Shown in pieces: positions 60,738 through 64,000 of a stretch of 64,000 nucleotides of DNA (its first letter is position 1; each line of letters begins with the position of its first letter). The stretch covers positions 69,695 through 133,694 of the forward strand of contig CAZDDX010000004.1 in assembly GCA_964504345.1 (NCBI GenBank), written 5' to 3'. Origin of the DNA: CAMDTE01 sp964504345. Lineage in GTDB: Bacteria; Bacteroidota; Bacteroidia; Flavobacteriales; Schleiferiaceae. The position numbers and the translations under genes are program-made. The notes beneath the pieces were generated by a model, which saw only the letters and a program-made list of their open reading frames with translations, was not told the DNA's origin and did no database searches.

Positions 60738-61202
60738 TTAACTACGGCTGTCGGCCAAAATTTGTTGCGCAGCGGCCTTGGTGTCGACGTCCGTGATGAC
60801 GCGCTCCACGGTGCCAGAACCATCGATCACGAAGGTAACTCTGTGAATTCCATCGTATTCACGGCCCATAAATTTCTTGCGACCCCACACGCCGTACGAG
60901 GTAACCACGGATTTGTCGCCGTCGGACAAAAGTGGGAAAGGCAGGCTGTATTTGGTGATGAATTTCTGGTGGGCCTTGGGAGAGTCCACGGAGACCCCTA
61001 AGATGGCAAAACCGGCGTCCAAGAGTTCTTGGTAGGAGTCGCGGAAACTGCAAGCTTCGGCGGTGCAGCCGGGGGTGTCGTCCTTGGGGTAGAAGTACAA
61101 AACGAGTTTTTTGCCGGCGAAGTCAAACAGGGCAATGGGGGCCTCGTTCTGGTCGATGGATTGGAAGGCTGGGGCAGCGTCGCCCGGTTTCAAATGGGTC
61201 AT
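60738..61202 (-). CDS. bcp: Peroxiredoxin, BCP/PrxQ type
   Basis: This 154-residue thiol peroxidase removes hydroperoxides. It has the active-site motif DDTPGCTAEACSFRD with the peroxidatic and resolving Cys four residues apart, YFYPKDDTPGC before it, and the TYGVWGRKKFMGREYDGIHR-like region near the end. The start is ATG 61202; the longer frame to 61967 only covers the divergent nth gene. Confidence 0.94.
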   Translation of the reverse strand: MTHLKPGDAAPAFQSIDQNEAPIALFDFAGKKLVLYFYPKDDTPGCTAEACSFRDSYQELLDAGFAILGVSVDSPKAHQKFITKYSLPFPLLSDGDKSVVTSYGVWGRKKFMGREYDGIHRVTFVIDGSGTVERVITDVDTKAAAQQILADSRS

Positions 61203-61277
61203 GGCGGATAAAATTAGAAGGGTCCGGTAGTACGAACCCATCAAAGGAACAAAGAAACAGTGCTTGCGGTTCGCATC

Positions 61278-61285
61278 TACCTTTG
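61278..61285 (+). promoter_or_regulatory. -7 box (TACCTTTG) four bases before nth
   Basis: The box ends four bases before the ATG at 61290, which supports that start over 61260. Confidence 0.65.
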
Positions 61286-61289
61286 TCTT

Positions 61290-61925
61290 ATGAAAAAATC
61301 CGACGCCGTCCAGTACATCCAAGACGAACTGGAGCGCCTGTACCCGGTGACGCCCATTCCTTTGGACCACACCGACGCCTTCACCCTGTTGGTGGCGGTG
61401 GTCCTCTCCGCGCAATGCACGGACGCTCGCGTCAACACCGTTACGCCCGCACTCTTTGCCCGCGCCTCCACCCCCGCCCAGATGGCGCAACTTTCGGTGG
61501 AAGAAATCGCGGATTTGATCCGATCGGTTGGCCTGACGCCCATGAAGTCTAAGGGCCTGAAGGGGCTGTCGGAAATGATTGTTGACCTGCACGGCGGCGA
61601 GGTGCCCGCCTCCTTTGAAGCGCTGGAGGCCATGCCCGCCGTAGGCCACAAAACTGCCTCGGTGGTGATGAGCCAGGCCTTCGGGGTTCCGGCATTTCCC
61701 GTAGACACCCACATCCACCGCCTGCTCACCCGATGGAAACTGACCAACGGCAAGAGCGTGGAACAAACCGAGCGCGACGCCAAGCGTCTTTTTCCCGAGG
61801 AGCGATGGAACAAGCTCCACCTGCAGATCATTTTTTACGGAAGGGAATATTCCCCGGCCCGCGGTTGGAGCGCCGAGCGCGACTTCATCACGCGCACCGT
61901 CAATCCCAAGTACACCGGCAAGTAG
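61290..61925 (+). CDS. nth: Endonuclease III homolog lacking the iron-sulfur cluster
   Basis: This 211-residue DNA glycosylase/AP lyase repairs oxidised pyrimidines. It has the helix-hairpin-helix MPAVGHKTASVV with the catalytic Lys and the FPVDTHIHRL motif with the catalytic Asp. The four Cys that bind the [4Fe-4S] cluster in most Nth proteins are absent: the region reads GREYSPARGWSAERDF with no cysteine. The fold and active site are otherwise intact. Confidence 0.9.
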   Translation: MKKSDAVQYIQDELERLYPVTPIPLDHTDAFTLLVAVVLSAQCTDARVNTVTPALFARASTPAQMAQLSVEEIADLIRSVGLTPMKSKGLKGLSEMIVDLHGGEVPASFEALEAMPAVGHKTASVVMSQAFGVPAFPVDTHIHRLLTRWKLTNGKSVEQTERDAKRLFPEERWNKLHLQIIFYGREYSPARGWSAERDFITRTVNPKYTGK

Positions 61926-61990
61926 CCGCCGACGGCTCCCAGCCGTACCCCTACTGATCGCGCGCAACCCCCAACCGATGACGGAGGGGC

Positions 61991-62022
61991 AAAAAAAAGA
62001 GCCGCCTCTTGCGAGGCGGCTC
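61991..62022 (-). terminator. Terminator after the type A secretion cargo gene
   Basis: A 10-bp stem (GAGCCGCCTC / GAGGCGGCTC) with loop ttgc is followed on the minus strand by eight T. Confidence 0.9.
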
Positions 62023-62044
62023 CTTCAAACTGGAAAGTAAATCC

Positions 62045-64000
62045 TTATTGGATGGCTACTTTCATAGTCTTCACTTGTGCACCGTTTTGTACGTTCAGGG
62101 TGTACATACCGGCAGCCAAGTCACCAACGTATACAGGCACGGAAGTACCGGCTTCAGCAACTACGTTGCGGGCCTTTACCACTTTACCGGTAATGTCGAT
62201 CAAGGTCAATTCGAACTGACCGTCTGCGTCGCCGAAAGCAACGTTCATGAACTCATTCGCAGGAACTGGAGCAACCGTGATGGAAGCCATAGCCTCTTCG
62301 GTCATGCCAATGCCCATGCACGCAACGGGATTCGCTGATTCGCACGTCTTGGAACGGATCCAAGGGTTTTCGAACGAACGACCGCTGCTGTAGCCCGTAA
62401 ACCAGCGGTTGTAAGCAGTACCGTTCACCGTAGTCAGGTACATCATGGCAGAGCCGGATGCATTCTCAAAGCTGTCGTCGTTGCGCATGCGGATCACTTC
62501 TGCACCGTTGTTGGAGTACATGGTGAACACAAAGAAGTACGAACCTTGGGGCAACAACATGGGGAAACCGGTGGTGGGGTCGGTCAAATCAAAGTAGATC
62601 GTACCCGCGGCCGTATCGGCAGCCGTGATGGTGTGTTGTACGTAAGCCAAGATGGCGTTCTGGTCGAAACCGGTGGTGAAGCCGTCGAAGGCAGAAGAAT
62701 CGAAAACAGACATTTCAACAATACCACCACCGGTAGTCAAGCTGGAGATGCCGACGTTCACGCCGAACAAGCGCTCAGCGTTCACAAAATCGTGGCGTGC
62801 TGCAAAGGCAGAGCCGTCCACACCGATGTTCGGAGTACCGATAGAGTTGGAGAAACGAGAGAAGTCCAAAGAGTTGAAGTCGTTGGTCACCGTTACGGCC
62901 ATGGTGTCCGGGAACACAGCAACCGTAGAGTCCGTTACAACGCTGAAGGTCACTCCGTACGTACCCACGGCAGCAGGAGTCCATGCGGAGGCCAAGGTGT
63001 TCAAATCGTTGTAATCAGCAGTGTCGCCAGAAGCCAAGGTAGCTTTAACCGGACCGTTCAAGGTTTGTACTACCGCGCCTGCGCTGTTCAAGATTTTCAC
63101 TTGCAACTTTACATTGCTTTGGTTGGCAGAACCGGTGTTCACCACGTTGGCATCAAACGTGATGGAGCGGTTTTGTTTCAAGGACATATTGCCCAACTTG
63201 GAAGAACCGGCAGCAGGACCGTACAGGATGTCCACTTTAGGTGCGCCGTTGGCGTTCACGATGTACTCCAAGCGGTGCTTGGGCGTCTCGATGATTTTCA
63301 CGTCGTCGATCTGCCAGAAGTAGTAGTCACCGTCAAAACGGAAACGGAACTTCACGTTGGCTTGACCAGCAACTGCAGCGGGAATGGGTACAGCAGCAAC
63401 GTCCGTACGGGTAGTGGCGGAGTTCACCGCAATGCCCGCATTCAACATCACGGTGTAGGGCCATGTGGTGCCACCGTTGGTTGAAAAGTCAATGTAGGTA
63501 GCCGGTACGCCTTGGCCGGTTGGTCCTGCAAAACGACGGTAGTATTGGTTAAACACCAAATCCACTTCGGTGTAGCCGGTCAAGTTGATGACGCCCGAAG
63601 TTAGATTGGCAACGTGAGGAGCTGCAGCAATACCGTTTCCAAAGTTGCCGGCAATGCCTGCGTTGTCCAAAAAGTCGGAGTCGAACAAAACAAAACCGTT
63701 GGCTGCCGTGGGGCTCTGAATAGCCAGCTGACCGGTAGCTGCTGAACCGGCATAACCGCCGCGCGATCCGGTTACAACACCAGGTGTTGTGCTGGGGCCG
63801 CGGTACTCCCACTTGGAGTCAGCATCGGCAACGCCGTTGGCCAATCCACCGGTATTGTCCCAAGAAGCTGGAATACCGTTTGCAAAGTTTTCAGAATAAA
63901 TGACTGTTTCCGTACCCGTGTAGCGGGCCGTTACCGAAGAGCGCGCGGGGCGCTGCTCGTTGTTGTCTGCCGTGCGCTGAGCTTCAACGCGGGCCTTCGG
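62045..64000 (-). CDS. Large type IX secretion cargo protein with type A sorting tail (5' part missing)
   Basis: The frame is open to the last base of the window, so the start and signal peptide are not seen; an internal TTG at 63844 is not a real start. About 651 residues are visible. They include an extracellular domain of the kind that begins ENFANGIPASWDNTGG, probably carbohydrate- or adhesion-related, with YIDFSTNGGTTWP and VKFRFRFDGDYYFWQIDDVKI. The end is a type A type IX sorting tail (ITVAPVPANEFMNVAF, ELTLIDITGKVV, GMYTLNVQNG, KTMKVAIQ). It should be secreted across the outer membrane and anchored or released. Confidence 0.9.
   Translation of the reverse strand, partial: PKARVEAQRTADNNEQRPARSSVTARYTGTETVIYSENFANGIPASWDNTGGLANGVADADSKWEYRGPSTTPGVVTGSRGGYAGSAATGQLAIQSPTAANGFVLFDSDFLDNAGIAGNFGNGIAAAPHVANLTSGVINLTGYTEVDLVFNQYYRRFAGPTGQGVPATYIDFSTNGGTTWPYTVMLNAGIAVNSATTRTDVAAVPIPAAVAGQANVKFRFRFDGDYYFWQIDDVKIIETPKHRLEYIVNANGAPKVDILYGPAAGSSKLGNMSLKQNRSITFDANVVNTGSANQSNVKLQVKILNSAGAVVQTLNGPVKATLASGDTADYNDLNTLASAWTPAAVGTYGVTFSVVTDSTVAVFPDTMAVTVTNDFNSLDFSRFSNSIGTPNIGVDGSAFAARHDFVNAERLFGVNVGISSLTTGGGIVEMSVFDSSAFDGFTTGFDQNAILAYVQHTITAADTAAGTIYFDLTDPTTGFPMLLPQGSYFFVFTMYSNNGAEVIRMRNDDSFENASGSAMMYLTTVNGTAYNRWFTGYSSGRSFENPWIRSKTCESANPVACMGIGMTEEAMASITVAPVPANEFMNVAFGDADGQFELTLIDITGKVVKARNVVAEAGTSVPVYVGDLAAGMYTLNVQNGAQVKTMKVAIQ

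Noticed and set aside
63844..63844. A TTG as the start of the last gene
   Set aside because: The same frame stays open and protein-like (ENFANGIPASWDNTGG) to the end of the window, so the gene is cut by the edge.
1..64000. CRISPR array, insertion sequence, prophage or defence island
   Set aside because: No regularly spaced repeats, transposase, integrase, phage or restriction genes are visible on either strand.

Overview
This window is chromosomal DNA from a member of the Bacteroidota, most likely a flavobacterium-like lineage. It carries gldE and gldD, two large proteins ending in the gliding-motility-associated (type B) secretion domain, a third protein ending in a type A secretion tail, a class II HMG-CoA reductase beside a GYDIA-type GHMP kinase, and many promoters of the Bacteroidota TAnnTTTG type. 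Base composition looks GC-rich for a flavobacterium, but this is an impression by eye. The species cannot be named from the sequence alone. I see no prophage, insertion sequence, CRISPR array or defence island. Nearly everything is densely packed housekeeping and envelope genes.

Layout. 1-10.7 kb: the end of rodA, then a long minus-strand run: an acyltransferase/acyl-CoA synthetase fusion, coaX, an outer-membrane protein, a TPR protein, lptC, a small membrane protein, a CNNM/CorC protein, and a PpiD-like chaperone from its own promoter. 10.7-16.1 kb: tRNA-Phe, a zinc-ribbon membrane protein, an uncharacterised membrane protein, HMG-CoA reductase, a GHMP kinase and a secreted CHU_C protein. 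16.1-18.6 kb (minus): crcB, a PAP2 phosphatase, obg and adk. 18.7-21.5 kb: a mannose-1-phosphate guanylyltransferase, a 55-residue membrane microprotein and fumC. 21.5-26.6 kb (minus): an ArsC-like reductase, a 1,175-residue secreted CHU_C protein and prfB. 26.6-30.8 kb: threonine aldolase, then recX, rng, a 29-residue mS38-like protein, a TPR protein and HU. 30.8-36.3 kb: mutY-ssb-gldE-gldD, ctaA (minus) and an EamA transporter. 36.4-40.0 kb: an M16 peptidase pair (minus). 40.1-44.8 kb: rplU-rpmA, then serS, a lipoprotein, a TPR protein and a DUF4286 protein. 44.8-54.4 kb (minus): an aminotransferase, ugd, uxs, galE and rfbB, followed by an S9 peptidase, an M16 peptidase and an O-methyltransferase, apparently one operon. 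54.5-56.6 kb: an outer-membrane protein and waaA. 56.6-61.2 kb (minus): bcp, then recA, a TPR lipoprotein and oligopeptidase B. 61.3-64 kb: nth, and the end of a type IX secretion cargo gene cut by the window edge.

Genes that work together: envelope assembly (lptC, waaA, the nucleotide-sugar operon, the GDP-mannose enzyme, outer-membrane proteins), gliding and type IX secretion (gldD, gldE and three cargo proteins), isoprenoid supply (HMG-CoA reductase plus kinase), and DNA repair (mutY, nth, recA, recX, ssb).

The strongest unexplained pattern is regulatory. Many genes have a TAnnTTTG box ending only 4-7 bases before the start codon, so their mRNAs should be leaderless or nearly so. Several divergent gene pairs share very compact back-to-back boxes. 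Other oddities are a CoaX with Ser at the usual catalytic Asp position, an Nth without any cluster cysteines, an SSB without its usual C-terminal tip, a GldD without a lipobox, and an Aas-like fusion enzyme.
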